64,000 nt of DNA from Leuconostocaceae bacterium ESL0723 (GTDB taxonomy: Bacteria > Bacillota > Bacilli > Lactobacillales > Lactobacillaceae), in the NCBI GenBank assembly GCA_029392055.1, contig CP113928.1, positions 122,501 to 186,500 on the forward strand, in the 5' to 3' direction. The position numbers and the translations under genes are program-made. The notes beneath the pieces are model-generated. The model ran no database searches, was not told the origin of the DNA, and was given only the letters and a program-made list of their open reading frames with translations. Below, piece by piece: positions 30,840-39,933 of the stretch (its first letter is position 1; the number at the start of each line of letters is the position of its first letter).

Positions 30840-31850
30840 TTATTGTTGGCGAGAAGCCAGTAGGTGAGAGAGGTCGACTAGTTCCCGTTGCAGGCTGGCC
30901 GAAGGGAGCTCTTTAACAAGTTCTAAGAGTTCCTGATGATAGTCTTGCATTAGGGCTTCGAGGCGGTCCATGGCCTGGCTCTCACTAACCAAGCTATGCA
31001 CACGTACCAGGTCATCATTATCCAGGGGGCTGTCCTGGTTCAAGATGGCCAGCAACTGGTCCTTGACCCGGTTGTCTTCTAAGGCAAAGAGAATCGGAGC
31101 GGTGTAGATGCCATTAGCAATGTCTTGACCGACGGGCTTACCAAGCTGGTTAGCACCACCTAAAGCCGCAAAGTCCAGGTAGTCATCTAAGAGCTGGAAG
31201 ATAATGCCCATGTCCTCAGTTAACTGGCCAACCACCCGGGTTAGTTCAGGACTGGCCGGCTGGTGGCCACTGTTAATGCCAAAGAGGGCACTGAGCCGGA
31301 AGAGGGCGCCGGTCTTACCTTTAATCCGGTCAATGTAATCGGCAAAGCTGGTTTCGGTGTCGTAGCGTATTTGTTTCTGGGCGAGTTCACCGTGTAAGAT
31401 TTCCTGGAGGCAGGTAATCACCAGGCCGTTGAGGTTGGGCCGGTTAGACTTAGAAATCAGTTCAAACATGCCCGTCAATAGGTAGTCACCGGCATAAACG
31501 GCCGTATCCTTACCAAAGCGGGTTTGAATGCTGGTCTGACCGCGGCGCAGGGTCGACTCATCGACAATGTCGTCGTGAATTAAGGTGGCCAGGTGGAGGA
31601 GCTCCACACTGGCCGCTAAATCAATCATACTTTGGTGACTGTCAGCGTCCGTTTCCTGGGCTAACTGACTAAACATGATGGTTAAAGCTGGGCGAACCAA
31701 CTTACCGGCGGCCAACTGGGATCGGATGGCCTGGTCAATTTCGGCAAAGCCAATTTCCCAGCTTTGATTAATGGTGGCGATAACCTCGCGGAGGTCGCCT
31801 TGTATGTCTGGAAAATCGTTCCAGATTGATGGCAGTGACGTAGTCGACAT
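30840..31850 (-). CDS. trans-Polyprenyl diphosphate synthase (long chain)
   Basis: Chain-elongating prenyltransferase that adds isopentenyl diphosphate units to make a long all-trans chain, usually the side chain of menaquinone. The 336 residues contain both aspartate-rich motifs, DDIVD (residues 93-97) and DDYLD (222-226). The small LHLATLIH stretch before the first suggests a long product. A hepS-like small subunit is not adjacent. It is followed upstream by a type II NADH dehydrogenase on the same strand, suggesting a quinone-linked role. The start at MSTTSLPS has no clear Shine-Dalgarno. Confidence 0.85.
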   Translation of the reverse strand: MSTTSLPSIWNDFPDIQGDLREVIATINQSWEIGFAEIDQAIRSQLAAGKLVRPALTIMFSQLAQETDADSHQSMIDLAASVELLHLATLIHDDIVDESTLRRGQTSIQTRFGKDTAVYAGDYLLTGMFELISKSNRPNLNGLVITCLQEILHGELAQKQIRYDTETSFADYIDRIKGKTGALFRLSALFGINSGHQPASPELTRVVGQLTEDMGIIFQLLDDYLDFAALGGANQLGKPVGQDIANGIYTAPILFALEDNRVKDQLLAILNQDSPLDNDDLVRVHSLVSESQAMDRLEALMQDYHQELLELVKELPSASLQRELVDLSHLLASRQQ

Positions 31851-31883
31851 ATGGTGTTACAATCCCAATTTCTCTATTATGTA

Positions 31884-31917
31884 CAAAAGTGCAAGACTGA
31901 ACATCTTGCACTTTTTT
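31884..31917 (-). terminator. Terminator between the NADH dehydrogenase and prenyl synthase genes
   Basis: AAAAGTGCAAGA, a 7-base loop, and TCTTGCACTTTT form a 12-pair stem with A and T runs on both sides. On the minus strand it follows ndh and precedes the prenyl synthase. Confidence 0.8.
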
Positions 31918-31930
31918 ATTATACCTGAAT

Positions 31931-33610
31931 TTACTTTTCAAGTTCGTCGTATTGCGACTTGCCACGACCATACCAGATATTACCAAAGAACTTCTGCATC
32001 ATTGGTACGGCGAGGATATCGAGACCGAAGCCTCGGCCTGATCCGTTCATGACCGTTAGGCTACCAAAGATGACGAAGAGCTGGATAATATCAAAGCCGT
32101 GAACTGCCCAGGAGACAATTCCCAGGATTAACGATACCAGACCAAAGGTCCAAGTAAAGAGTCCAGTTAGGAAGGAAACCCCGGTGAGCAATTCCATCAA
32201 GGCCGCAAAGCTAACCGTCCAGAAGAGGGGCTGCGTGTGAGCACCCAGGGCGCCGGTACCAGCCAAGAGCCAGAAGACACCGAGGAAGATTCGCATTGGC
32301 GTAGCCCAGAGAACGTTACCCTGACGGGAAATCGTACCACGGAATGGGTTACGACCGTGCTCAGTCCGGAAGAACTCATCAAGCATGTAGTGGAAGATAC
32401 CGTAAGCAGACTTGATTTGTGAGTAGAAGTAAAGGTTGATACCGTGCTTTGCCAGGCTGGCGAAGAAGCCAGAAATGTTAAAGCTGCCCAAGAGGCTGGC
32501 CACCGTGTAGTGGGAACCAATGGAAACGGCGTAACCGTGATACTTCACGACTTGACCGAAGGTCTTCGCTTCTTTAGCCGCCCCAATATCATGGAGGATG
32601 TTGTTAGAAGCAGCCTTGGCGGCGTTTTCAGCACCTTCAACAGTCTGGGGAACGGGACCAGTCTTTTGGTCGACGTAGGTCATCGTGTCACCAGCCAGGT
32701 AAACGTCGGGGTCGCTCTTGCCATCAGGCAGAACGGCGTGCATGTAGTCGTCGGCTTCGATCCGGCCACCGTGACCAATCTTGAAGCCCCACTGGCTAAC
32801 CACGTCCTTGGCCTTAACCCCAGCCGTCCAAATCAAAGACTTTGTTGGGAGGTGGGAGCCGTCACCGAAGATTACGCCTTCTTCATCAACCCCGGTAACC
32901 TTGGAGTTGCTGCGGATGTCGATGCCGCGGTCAGTCATGTAACGACCAGCCTTGGCAGCGAGCTTACGGTCGGACAACATCTTCAAGATCTTGTCACCGG
33001 CTTCAAGAATTACCAGCTTGATTTCGCTTTCATCCAACTTGTTTTCAGCGGCCAGGATCTTGCGCAGGTCCATGATTTCACCCATCAGCTCGGCACCGGT
33101 GAAACCAGTACCAACAACAGCAATGGTTAATAGCTGTTCGCGCTTTTGAGGGTCAGATTCAGCGGCTCCCTGGGCGATGATGTTAGCCAGGTGTTGGCGA
33201 ATCCGAATCGCCTCTTCGATTGACCACATTTCAAAGCCGTATTCAACAACGCCGGGTGTACCGAAGTTGTTGGAAGTACCACCAATTGAGATGACTAACT
33301 TTTCATAGGGAATCTTGCCCCGGGTCGTGGTGATGCTTTTGTTAGCTGAGTCAATCTCCGTGACTTCAGCAGTAACAAGTTCAACGTTCTTGTCATGGGA
33401 GAAGAGGTGTTCCAAGTCTTCCTTGACGTGGTTAGGCTTAACGCGTTGTGCGGCCACCTCGTGGATTTCAGTCAGATAAGTGAAGTAAGAGTGCTTATCG
33501 ACCAAGATAATCCGGTAATCCTGATTATGCTTCAGTTTTTTGGCAAGCTTCTTAGCAGTGAAGACACCGCCGAACCCCGCTCCAACGATAACAATATTCT
33601 TCTTAGGCAT
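31931..33610 (-). CDS. ndh: Type II NADH:quinone dehydrogenase with a C-terminal DoxX-like membrane domain
   Basis: Single-subunit, non-proton-pumping flavoenzyme that oxidises NADH and passes electrons to quinone. The FAD-binding GxGxxG is at VGAGFGGVFTAK (residues 9-20), and the NAD-binding one at VVGTGFTGAELMGEI (about 163-178). The DVYLAGDTM flavin motif follows. The core family is about 400 residues, but this protein has 559. From residue 435 it continues with four hydrophobic segments (VFWLLAGTG, SFAALMELLTG, LVSLILGIVS, IIQLFVIFGSL) resembling DoxX/DoxD proteins. The extra domain would anchor it in the membrane. AGGAAG precedes the ATG. Confidence 0.88.
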   Translation of the reverse strand: MPKKNIVIVGAGFGGVFTAKKLAKKLKHNQDYRIILVDKHSYFTYLTEIHEVAAQRVKPNHVKEDLEHLFSHDKNVELVTAEVTEIDSANKSITTTRGKIPYEKLVISIGGTSNNFGTPGVVEYGFEMWSIEEAIRIRQHLANIIAQGAAESDPQKREQLLTIAVVGTGFTGAELMGEIMDLRKILAAENKLDESEIKLVILEAGDKILKMLSDRKLAAKAGRYMTDRGIDIRSNSKVTGVDEEGVIFGDGSHLPTKSLIWTAGVKAKDVVSQWGFKIGHGGRIEADDYMHAVLPDGKSDPDVYLAGDTMTYVDQKTGPVPQTVEGAENAAKAASNNILHDIGAAKEAKTFGQVVKYHGYAVSIGSHYTVASLLGSFNISGFFASLAKHGINLYFYSQIKSAYGIFHYMLDEFFRTEHGRNPFRGTISRQGNVLWATPMRIFLGVFWLLAGTGALGAHTQPLFWTVSFAALMELLTGVSFLTGLFTWTFGLVSLILGIVSWAVHGFDIIQLFVIFGSLTVMNGSGRGFGLDILAVPMMQKFFGNIWYGRGKSQYDELEK

Positions 33611-33654
33611 ATAGTCTTCCTTTGTGAAAAAAATATATTTTTACTTACTGTCCC

Positions 33655-33683
33655 ACTATACACCTTGTTTCAAAAATTTTGAA
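33655..33683 (-). promoter_or_regulatory. Probable ndh promoter
   Basis: On the minus strand, TTCAAA (33683-33678), a 17-base spacer and TATAGT (33660-33655). The -35 lies in an imperfect inverted repeat (TTCAAAATTTTTGAA), which could be an operator. No Rex consensus is clear. Confidence 0.5.
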
Positions 33684-33763
33684 GGGTGATTTATCACTAG
33701 ATAGCATGGACCAAAGCCCACGGCCCCTAAGTCTAAATCTGCCTTAGCTAGGGCCCTATCTAT

Positions 33764-33771
33764 GGTAAAAT
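33764..33771 (+). promoter_or_regulatory. Extended -10 promoter immediately before ecfA1
   Basis: TGGTAAAAT is a textbook extended -10 element. Transcription would begin about 33778, only some five bases before the ATG at 33783. This implies a leaderless or nearly leaderless mRNA. Confidence 0.5.
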
Positions 33772-33782
33772 GGACCTTAATC

Positions 33783-34604
33783 ATGGATGCAATCAAGATT
33801 GACAATCTCGCCTATCACTACGAAGATCAGGCCCCACTTTTTAAAAATTTCAACTTAACCATTCAGGCCGGCGACTGGGTGGCTCTTGTTGGTCACAATG
33901 GCTCGGGCAAGTCGACCCTGGCCAAGTTGATTCTGGGTCTCTTAGAGCGCGATGATGGCGAGATTACCGTCTATGACCTCCCCCTAACCGAGGAGAACCT
34001 GGGCAAGGCCCGGGAAAAGATGGGGATGGTCTTTCAAAATCCCGATAACCAGTTTGTCGGGGCGACAGTGGCTGATGACGTGGCCTTTGGCCTGGAAAAC
34101 CAGCAGGTGCCCAGCGAAGACATGCCACCAAAGATTGAAGCGGCCCTGAAAACGGTCGGGATGGCAGCCTTTGCGGACCGGGAACCCCACTACTTATCTG
34201 GCGGGCAAAAGCAGCGGGTGGCCCTGGCCAGTATCTTGGCGCTCCAGCCTAAGATTATTATTTTAGACGAGGCAACCGCCATGCTTGACCCCCAGGGCCG
34301 GGCGGCGGTTTTGCAGACTTTAAAAGATTTAAAAGAAACCTATGGAGATCAGTTAACCCTGATTATGATTACCCACGACATGGACGAGGCCAGCCTGGCC
34401 GACCGGGTCGTTGTTTTAGATGACGGTCAACTGGTCTTAGATGGCACGCCGGCCGAAGTCTTTGAAGCTGGTGACCAAAAATTAAAGGACCTCGGTCTGG
34501 GCCTGCCCTTTAGCGTCCAAGTCAGCCAGGCCTTGCAGGTCCAACCCCCACACTACTTAAACCAGCAGGAGCTTTTGCAGTGGCTATTAACTTTGAACAA
34601 GTGA
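33783..34604 (+). CDS. ecfA1: ECF transporter ATPase EcfA1
   Basis: One of two ATPases of the shared energising module for group II energy-coupling factor vitamin transporters. The 273 residues contain Walker A GHNGSGKST, signature LSGGQKQRVALASIL and Walker B IIILDEATAMLD. I chose the ATG at 33783 (MDAIKIDNLAY); an ATG at 33762 overlaps the -10 element. No Shine-Dalgarno precedes either. It overlaps ecfA2 by 25 bases. Confidence 0.93.
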   Translation: MDAIKIDNLAYHYEDQAPLFKNFNLTIQAGDWVALVGHNGSGKSTLAKLILGLLERDDGEITVYDLPLTEENLGKAREKMGMVFQNPDNQFVGATVADDVAFGLENQQVPSEDMPPKIEAALKTVGMAAFADREPHYLSGGQKQRVALASILALQPKIIILDEATAMLDPQGRAAVLQTLKDLKETYGDQLTLIMITHDMDEASLADRVVVLDDGQLVLDGTPAEVFEAGDQKLKDLGLGLPFSVQVSQALQVQPPHYLNQQELLQWLLTLNK

Positions 34605-35437
34605 ATTTTAGTTATGGTCAGGGTAAGCTTGCCCAGCCGGTTTTAAAAGACATCAGTACCAGCATGCCCAGCGGAGAAATTACGGCCATTGTCGGTCAAA
34701 CCGGGTCGGGGAAGTCGACCCTAGTCCAGCACATTAACGGCCTGCTCAAGCCTGATTCTGGCCGGGTGGTCATCAATGACTTTGTCCTGACCAGTCAGAC
34801 TAAGGAAAAGGATTTGGTCAAGTTGCGGGCCCAGGTTGGTATGGTCTTCCAGTTTCCCGAAAACCAGCTCTTTGCCGAAACGGTGCTAGCGGACGTGGCC
34901 TATGGTCCGGTTAACTTTGGCATGGGTAAGGAAGCTGCGCAAGCGGCAGCTAAAAAGGCCCTGCAGGTGGTCGGTATTCCCGAGGAAATCTGGGATAAGT
35001 CGCCCTTTGCCCTGTCTGGAGGGCAGATGCGCCGGGTTGCCATCGCTGGTGTCTTGGCCACTGACCCGGAAATCGTGGTCATGGATGAGCCGGTCGCTGG
35101 GCTGGACCCCAAGGGACAGGCGGACTTGCTGAACTTGATTGAAAACCTGAAGGGTCAGGGCAAGACGATTGTCCTGATTACCCACCAGATGGAGCAGGTC
35201 GCTGCTTTGGCCGACTGGGTGCTGGTCTTGCACCACGGCGAGGTGGCCGCCACGGAGAACCCGCTGGCTCTCTTTAACCGGCCCTTGGACTGGTACCTGG
35301 AGGTGGGCATTGACCTGCCCCGGCCAGCCCAGTTTGCCGAAGACTTGCACCAGGGTGGCTGGCCGCTGGGTCAGCGGCCGTTGACCGTCAAGGCCCTGGC
35401 CAGTCAAATTAACCAGGAGGTCTGGGGCGATGAATAA
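34580..35437 (+). CDS. ecfA2: ECF transporter ATPase EcfA2
   Basis: Second ATPase of the ECF module. The 285 residues have Walker [10 protein letters not shown], signature [15 protein letters not shown] and Walker [13 protein letters not shown]. The start overlaps ecfA1, with AGGAGC as its ribosome-binding site inside the upstream gene. It overlaps ecfT by 8 bases. The vitamin-specific S components must be encoded elsewhere. Confidence 0.94.
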   Translation: MAINFEQVNFSYGQGKLAQPVLKDISTSMPSGEITAIVGQTGSGKSTLVQHINGLLKPDSGRVVINDFVLTSQTKEKDLVKLRAQVGMVFQFPENQLFAETVLADVAYGPVNFGMGKEAAQAAAKKALQVVGIPEEIWDKSPFALSGGQMRRVAIAGVLATDPEIVVMDEPVAGLDPKGQADLLNLIENLKGQGKTIVLITHQMEQVAALADWVLVLHHGEVAATENPLALFNRPLDWYLEVGIDLPRPAQFAEDLHQGGWPLGQRPLTVKALASQINQEVWGDE

Positions 35438-36233
35438 GATTGTCATTGGCCGTTACCTGCCCGGGGATGGCTGGGTTTACCGCCTCGATCCCCGTACGAA
35501 AATTTTAATTACCTTTATTTATGTTCTGGCCCTGGTCTTTACCAATAATTGGGTGCCCTATGTCTGGGCGACCGCCTTTCTGGTCCTGGTTCTAGCCTTG
35601 ACCAAGCAGCCACTGGGGTTGTACTGGTCCGGACTGAAGCCGATTTTGTGGTTGATTATCTTCACGGTGGTCCTACAAATCTTCTTTACGCCCGGCAGCC
35701 CGGTTTTGTGGCACTGGGGCTTTTTAAAGGTGACTACACCAGGGGTTGTGAATGCCGTTTATGTCGTAATCCGCTTTGTCCTGATTATTTTGATGTCAAC
35801 GGTCCTGACTTTGACCACACCGCCAACTAGTATTGCGACGGCGTTAGAGTCACTACTGGGACCGCTAAAGAAGGTCCGGGTGCCGGTGGCCGAACTGGCC
35901 CTAATGCTCTCGATTGCCCTGCGCTTTGTGCCCCTGCTCTTGGATGAAACCCAGAAGATTATGAACGCCCAGAAGTCACGGGGGATGAGCTTTTCCAGTG
36001 GGGGACCAATTAAGCGGGCCAAGGCCGTGATTCCGATGCTGGTGCCGCTCTTTGTCGGGGCCCTGCAACGGGCCTTGGACCTGGCCAATGCCATGGAAGT
36101 CCGCGGTTTCCAGGATGCCAACCAGCGGACCCACTACCGGGTGCTGAAATACGGCCGCGAGGACTACCAGGCCGCTGCGGTGACCGCGGTCTTTGTAGTG
36201 GTCTTTGCCCTCTTAGTGCTACGCTTTGGATAA
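35430..36233 (+). CDS. ecfT: ECF transporter transmembrane coupling protein EcfT
   Basis: Membrane scaffold that couples the two ATPases to exchangeable S components. The 267 residues have hydrophobic helices in the N-terminal half. The two coupling-helix signatures are at AQKSRGMSF and AMEVRGFQ, matching the family Ala-Arg-Gly motifs (the first Ala replaced by Ser, the second by Val). The ecfA1-A2-T-truA order is typical of Firmicutes. Confidence 0.93.
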   Translation: MNKIVIGRYLPGDGWVYRLDPRTKILITFIYVLALVFTNNWVPYVWATAFLVLVLALTKQPLGLYWSGLKPILWLIIFTVVLQIFFTPGSPVLWHWGFLKVTTPGVVNAVYVVIRFVLIILMSTVLTLTTPPTSIATALESLLGPLKKVRVPVAELALMLSIALRFVPLLLDETQKIMNAQKSRGMSFSSGGPIKRAKAVIPMLVPLFVGALQRALDLANAMEVRGFQDANQRTHYRVLKYGREDYQAAAVTAVFVVVFALLVLRFG

Positions 36234-36246
36234 GGAGGGGCGTTAG

Positions 36247-37014
36247 ATGCCCAGATACAAGGGAATTTTGAGCTATGACGGGTCCGGTTTTTGTGGTTTC
36301 CAGGTCCAAACCAAGCACGGGGTTGAGCGGGAGAGGACCGTCCAGGGAGAGCTAAACAAGGCCGTCAACCAGATGGCCAAGAACCCGGACCAACCAATCA
36401 AGGTGGTCGGGGCCTCACGGACGGATACCGGCGTGCACGCCTATGGCCAGGTGATTCACTTTGACCTGCCCTTTGACATTCCCGCTGAAGGGGTTCGCAA
36501 GGGGCTAAACACGATGCTGCCGCGCGATATCTTATTGAAGCAGGTCGACCAGGTGGCCGATGACTTTCACGCCCGCTTTAGCAGCCATGCCAAGCGCTAC
36601 TTTTACCGGGTTTCCACCCAGGACTATGTCGACCCCTTTAAGCGCCACTACACCGGCCACTTCCACTGGCCCTTGGACGTGGAGCGGATTATGGCGGCCC
36701 TGCCAGACTTGATTGGTGAACACGACTTTGCCACCTTTGCTGCTTCGGGGAATGAGACCGCAACCACGGTGCGGACAATCACCCGGGCGGATTTAGCGGT
36801 AGAACCGGCTGAAAATGAATTGGTTTTTACCTTTGAAGGGAACGCCTTCTTGTACAACCAGATTCGGATTATGGTTGGGGTCTTATTAGAGATTGGGACC
36901 GGGCGCCGACCAGTTGATGACATTCCACGTTTGATTGCTGCTAAAGACCGGGAACAGGCCCGTTATACTGCCCCGGCCAGTGGTTTATATTTAGATGAAA
37001 TAGCGTATAATTAG
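36247..37014 (+). CDS. truA: tRNA pseudouridine(38-40) synthase
   Basis: Converts U38-U40 in the anticodon arm of many tRNAs to pseudouridine. The 255 residues contain the catalytic aspartate D60 in GASRTDTGVHA and the conserved FLYNQIRIMVGVLLEIG. AAGGAGGGG precedes the ATG, 13 bases after ecfT, so it is probably co-transcribed with the ECF genes. Confidence 0.96.
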   Translation: MPRYKGILSYDGSGFCGFQVQTKHGVERERTVQGELNKAVNQMAKNPDQPIKVVGASRTDTGVHAYGQVIHFDLPFDIPAEGVRKGLNTMLPRDILLKQVDQVADDFHARFSSHAKRYFYRVSTQDYVDPFKRHYTGHFHWPLDVERIMAALPDLIGEHDFATFAASGNETATTVRTITRADLAVEPAENELVFTFEGNAFLYNQIRIMVGVLLEIGTGRRPVDDIPRLIAAKDREQARYTAPASGLYLDEIAYN

Positions 37015-37025
37015 AGGTGTAAGGA

Positions 37026-37349
37026 TTGGAACGAAGAAAGCTTACATACGGTTTACTGGTGGCGGATGCCATCTTAGCCTTTGCCTGGCTCTGGGGAGCC
37101 TTTTATAAGGTGCTTTACGTGGGGATGTACCCAGTTTGGGGAGTTGAAGCCCACGTGCTGGGGATTGTGTCTCTGTGGCTGATTACCCTGGCGGCGGCCT
37201 TTGTGGCTTATCTCTTGTATAAGACCGGCCGTAATCTGGACCAGTGGGCAAGCCTCAGTCCGGGGATGCTAACCGGGGCCCTGGTTGTCTTCGCCACTAT
37301 CCTGCCCATCTTTTTAATCATGAATTATCAAATTTACTTTATGCAGTAA
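37026..37349 (+). CDS. Small membrane protein, three helices
   Basis: 107 residues with hydrophobic segments at about 8-28, 44-66 and 84-104. I recognise no family. The only plausible start is TTG at 37026 behind a GTAAGGA element, 11 bases after truA, so it probably belongs to the same transcript. The charged loop between helices 2 and 3 (KTGRNLDQWASLS) would face the cytoplasm. Confidence 0.65.
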   Translation: MERRKLTYGLLVADAILAFAWLWGAFYKVLYVGMYPVWGVEAHVLGIVSLWLITLAAAFVAYLLYKTGRNLDQWASLSPGMLTGALVVFATILPIFLIMNYQIYFMQ

Positions 37350-37361
37350 GAGGAGATAGCA

Positions 37362-37769
37362 ATGACACGGTTTAACGAGTATATTAAGGCCGCTGGTGGC
37401 TTGGTTTACGTAGCCACTGAGGAAGATGACCAACCGAGCGTACGGATTATGGGCTTTGCCGCTGATCCTAAGCGTCCTAACCACTGGTTCCTACTTTCCC
37501 AGCCGGATGCCCCTAAGGTTCAGCAGTTGGCCCTAAATGACCGGGTAGCGATTATCACGCCCCTGGATGAGGACGGCCGCCGGATTGAGTCCAACCGGGT
37601 TACCATGAATGAATCCGGTCATGCCTGGGCGGATGTGGCTGATTTCTTCGCTGACCATCCGGTGTTCTTCAAAGTTCACCAGCATCCTGAAAATGAAGTC
37701 TTGTACGAGATGGACATCGAGTCCGCCCGCCTGGCTTCCTATACCGATGAGGAAGATGTCACTTTTTAA
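37362..37769 (+). CDS. Pyridoxamine 5'-phosphate oxidase family FMN-binding protein
   Basis: 135-residue split-barrel protein of the flavin-binding pyridoxamine-phosphate-oxidase-like superfamily. It has the typical layout: a substrate/FMN strand region GLVYVATEEDDQPSVRIMGF, a hydrophobic strand RVAIITPLD, and an acidic C terminus. Such proteins are often small flavin reductases or general stress proteins; the exact substrate cannot be told. AGAGGAG precedes the ATG, and the gene ends at a terminator. Confidence 0.7.
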   Translation: MTRFNEYIKAAGGLVYVATEEDDQPSVRIMGFAADPKRPNHWFLLSQPDAPKVQQLALNDRVAIITPLDEDGRRIESNRVTMNESGHAWADVADFFADHPVFFKVHQHPENEVLYEMDIESARLASYTDEEDVTF

Positions 37770-37783
37770 ACTTATAGCAAGGT

Positions 37784-37818
37784 AAAAAGAACCAATCCCA
37801 CCGATTGATTCTTTTTTT
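37784..37818 (+). terminator. Terminator after the FMN-binding protein gene
   Basis: AAAAAGAACCAATC, loop CCACC, GATTGATTCTTTTTTT: a long stem with one mismatch and a T-run. Confidence 0.8.
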
Positions 37819-37833
37819 ATGGAGATAAATTCG

Positions 37834-38775
37834 ATGACCTTACTGATATTCTTAGCTGAGCTGGTCCTGGCCCTGTTCTTAGCCATCCTGATTCACGAAC
37901 TAGCCCATGTGATTGCGGCCTGGGCGATGAAAATCTCGCTGCGTTCATTGAACTTGGCGGGGATTACCTACCGCTTTAAAAACCACCATTTGAGCTTTAA
38001 GCCCAACGTTTTTAATGTGGGTGGTAGTGTGGTTGTTTCGGGTGGACCCCAAGCGGCACGCAGTTCCTATCTGACTTTTATCCTAGCTGGTCCGGTGGCC
38101 AGTCTGGTGGTTGGTCTAGTCCTGTTGCTGGTGCCGGGGAACTTTTGGGCCATCCTGGCCTGGGTGAACCTGGCCGTGGCCGTCCTGACCGGACTGCCCC
38201 TGCACCACTTGGATAACGACGGCTATTACTGGCGGGTTATCCGCCGTTATCCTGCTATCTGGGAACATCGCGGCCTGGTGAATGCTGTTAGTAAAGCCTT
38301 GCAGGCACCCCTGGATGCGACCTCCTTTGACCTGATGCCAGAGTGCTTAAACTACTTTAAGAACCTGCCAGTCATGGATGCGCGTTCGCTCTGGGTCCTG
38401 CTCGGTTATGCCAATGCTTACTTACTGCTGGGTAATCCCAGTGCGGCCGACCGGGAAGTCATCGAGTCCTTCTATCATACGGTCCGCGATAGGGAACGTC
38501 ATAACCACGGCACCGGCTTTAGCCGGCGGGCAATTGGGGAACTGCTGACAACTCAGATTTTGATGGATCAGGACGGGCTGACACCGCGACAAAAACGGCA
38601 GTTGGCTTCGCTACCGAAGGGTTATCAAGCCCGGCTGCGTTTTCTAAATGATCCGAGTTCGGGTAATTATGCCGACCGCTACCGGAAACTCTTACAGAAA
38701 TACAGCCAGGAGGTTGACCCCAAAAGCTTGTCTTATCAGACTGAGCAGGGCTATCTGGCCTGGTCAGAAGAATAG
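37834..38775 (+). CDS. M50-like (site-2 protease-type) membrane metallopeptidase with a soluble C-terminal half
   Basis: A 313-residue protein. The first membrane helix ends in HELAH (residues 21-25), the zinc-binding HExxH of M50 intramembrane proteases. A later helix is followed by LPLHHLDNDG (121-130), which fits the third-ligand Asp region. Three to four hydrophobic segments lie in the first 125 residues. The remaining 190 residues are soluble and unlike anything I know. The start at 37834 has GGAG nine bases upstream; an ATG at 37819 falls in the terminator T-run. A regulated-proteolysis role is an inference; a transporter-like or degenerate M50 protein is the alternative. Confidence 0.65.
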   Translation: MTLLIFLAELVLALFLAILIHELAHVIAAWAMKISLRSLNLAGITYRFKNHHLSFKPNVFNVGGSVVVSGGPQAARSSYLTFILAGPVASLVVGLVLLLVPGNFWAILAWVNLAVAVLTGLPLHHLDNDGYYWRVIRRYPAIWEHRGLVNAVSKALQAPLDATSFDLMPECLNYFKNLPVMDARSLWVLLGYANAYLLLGNPSAADREVIESFYHTVRDRERHNHGTGFSRRAIGELLTTQILMDQDGLTPRQKRQLASLPKGYQARLRFLNDPSSGNYADRYRKLLQKYSQEVDPKSLSYQTEQGYLAWSEE

Positions 38776-38806
38776 CCAAATTCTTTGGGTAAAGTCGTCA
38801 TTTCAG

Positions 38807-38835
38807 TTGACAGGGGCACTTGCCCTGTGTAGAAT
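38807..38835 (+). promoter_or_regulatory. Promoter of rplM-rpsI
   Basis: TTGACA (38807-38812), a 17-base spacer and TAGAAT (38830-38835): near-consensus. The roughly 95-base leader downstream contains a CTTAGT/ACTAAG hairpin (around 38888-38907), placed like the L13 leader structures of other Firmicutes. Confidence 0.8.
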
Positions 38836-38937
38836 TGATAGCGGTATTGTTTACCTCACGATAAGCCCCGGAAACTTATTGTAATTTACTTAGTAAGGAA
38901 CGACTAAGTCTGTAAACAAAAATCAAAGGAGCGCACA

Positions 38938-39381
38938 ATGCGTACAACATTTTTAGCCAAGCCAGGCGAAATCGAAAAGAAGTGGTACATCCTTGATGCC
39001 CAAGACGTAATCTTGGGTCGTCTTTCAACGGTGGCCGCAGCGATCTTGCGTGGTAAGAACAAGCCTACTTTTACCCCTAACGTTGACATGGGTGACCACG
39101 TGATTATCATCAACGCTGCCCAAGTTAAGTTGAGTGGTAAGAAGGCCAGCGACAAGATTTATTACCACCACTCAAATCACCCCGGTGGTTTGAAGGAACG
39201 GACTGCTGGTGACTACCGCGAGAAGAACCCTGAAAAGCTTTTGGAGTTGTCAATCAAGGGTATGTTGCCAAAGAACACATTGGGCCGCAAGCAGGGCCTG
39301 AACTTGCACGTTTATGCTGGTTCAGACTACAAGCAAACTGCACAGAAGCCTGAAAAGCTTGACATCGACAAGTTAATCTAA
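38938..39381 (+). CDS. rplM: 50S ribosomal protein L13
   Basis: Early-assembly large-subunit protein. The 147 residues include [20 protein letters not shown] and [21 protein letters not shown] precedes the ATG. It forms an operon with rpsI (18-base gap). Confidence 0.98.
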   Translation: MRTTFLAKPGEIEKKWYILDAQDVILGRLSTVAAAILRGKNKPTFTPNVDMGDHVIIINAAQVKLSGKKASDKIYYHHSNHPGGLKERTAGDYREKNPEKLLELSIKGMLPKNTLGRKQGLNLHVYAGSDYKQTAQKPEKLDIDKLI

Positions 39382-39399
39382 GAAAGGAGACCGTAAACT

Positions 39400-39795
39400 A
39401 TGACTGCAACTACTCAATATCCAGGTACTGGTCGTCGTAAGAATTCAGTTGCCCGTGTACGTTTGGTACCCGGTAAGGGTGACATCGTGATGAACGGTAA
39501 GCCAATTGAAGATTACATTCCTTTCCCTAACTTGCGTGAGGTTGTCCTCCAGCCATTCAACGCTACGGAAACGCTTGGTAACTACGACGTCTTCGTTAAC
39601 GTTAACGGCGGCGGATTCTCAGGTCAAGCCGGCGCAACTCGCCACGGTATCGCCCGTGCCCTGTTGAATGTCGACCCTGACTTCCGTGCAGTTCTGAAGA
39701 GCGCAGGTCTTTTGACCCGTGACCCTCGTATGAAGGAACGTAAGAAGCCTGGCCTGAAGAAGGCCCGTAAGGCATCACAGTTCTCAAAGCGTTAA
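39400..39795 (+). CDS. rpsI: 30S ribosomal protein S9
   Basis: Head protein whose C-terminal arginine tail touches the P-site tRNA anticodon. The 131 residues include [19 protein letters not shown] and the tail [12 protein letters not shown]. It is the last gene of its operon. Confidence 0.98.
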   Translation: MTATTQYPGTGRRKNSVARVRLVPGKGDIVMNGKPIEDYIPFPNLREVVLQPFNATETLGNYDVFVNVNGGGFSGQAGATRHGIARALLNVDPDFRAVLKSAGLLTRDPRMKERKKPGLKKARKASQFSKR

Positions 39796-39818
39796 TCTTA
39801 CGATTATCCCAGAGAATG

Positions 39819-39851
39819 CAAAAGCAGCAACCGAATGGTTGCTGCTTTTTT
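39819..39851 (+). terminator. Terminator after rpsI
   Basis: AAAGCAGCAACC, loop GAAT, GGTTGCTGCTTTTTT. The stem sequence is nearly identical to the terminator at 40669-40700. Confidence 0.92.
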
Positions 39852-39933
39852 GTTGTTGAATTGTTACTGGGATTTTAACGCTTTGTAAAATTTTACGCCT
39901 ATACTGGGCCGAAATAGGCTAGAGGAGGCAGTT

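Noticed and set aside
32444-33130. A 228-codon plus-strand open frame opposite the ndh gene
   Set aside because: It lies wholly within the strongly conserved ndh coding region, lacks a ribosome-binding site and has no recognisable protein family. It arises from GC-biased third positions.
34886-35446. A 186-codon minus-strand open frame opposite ecfA2
   Set aside because: It is a shadow of the ATPase gene with no motif of its own and no start signal.
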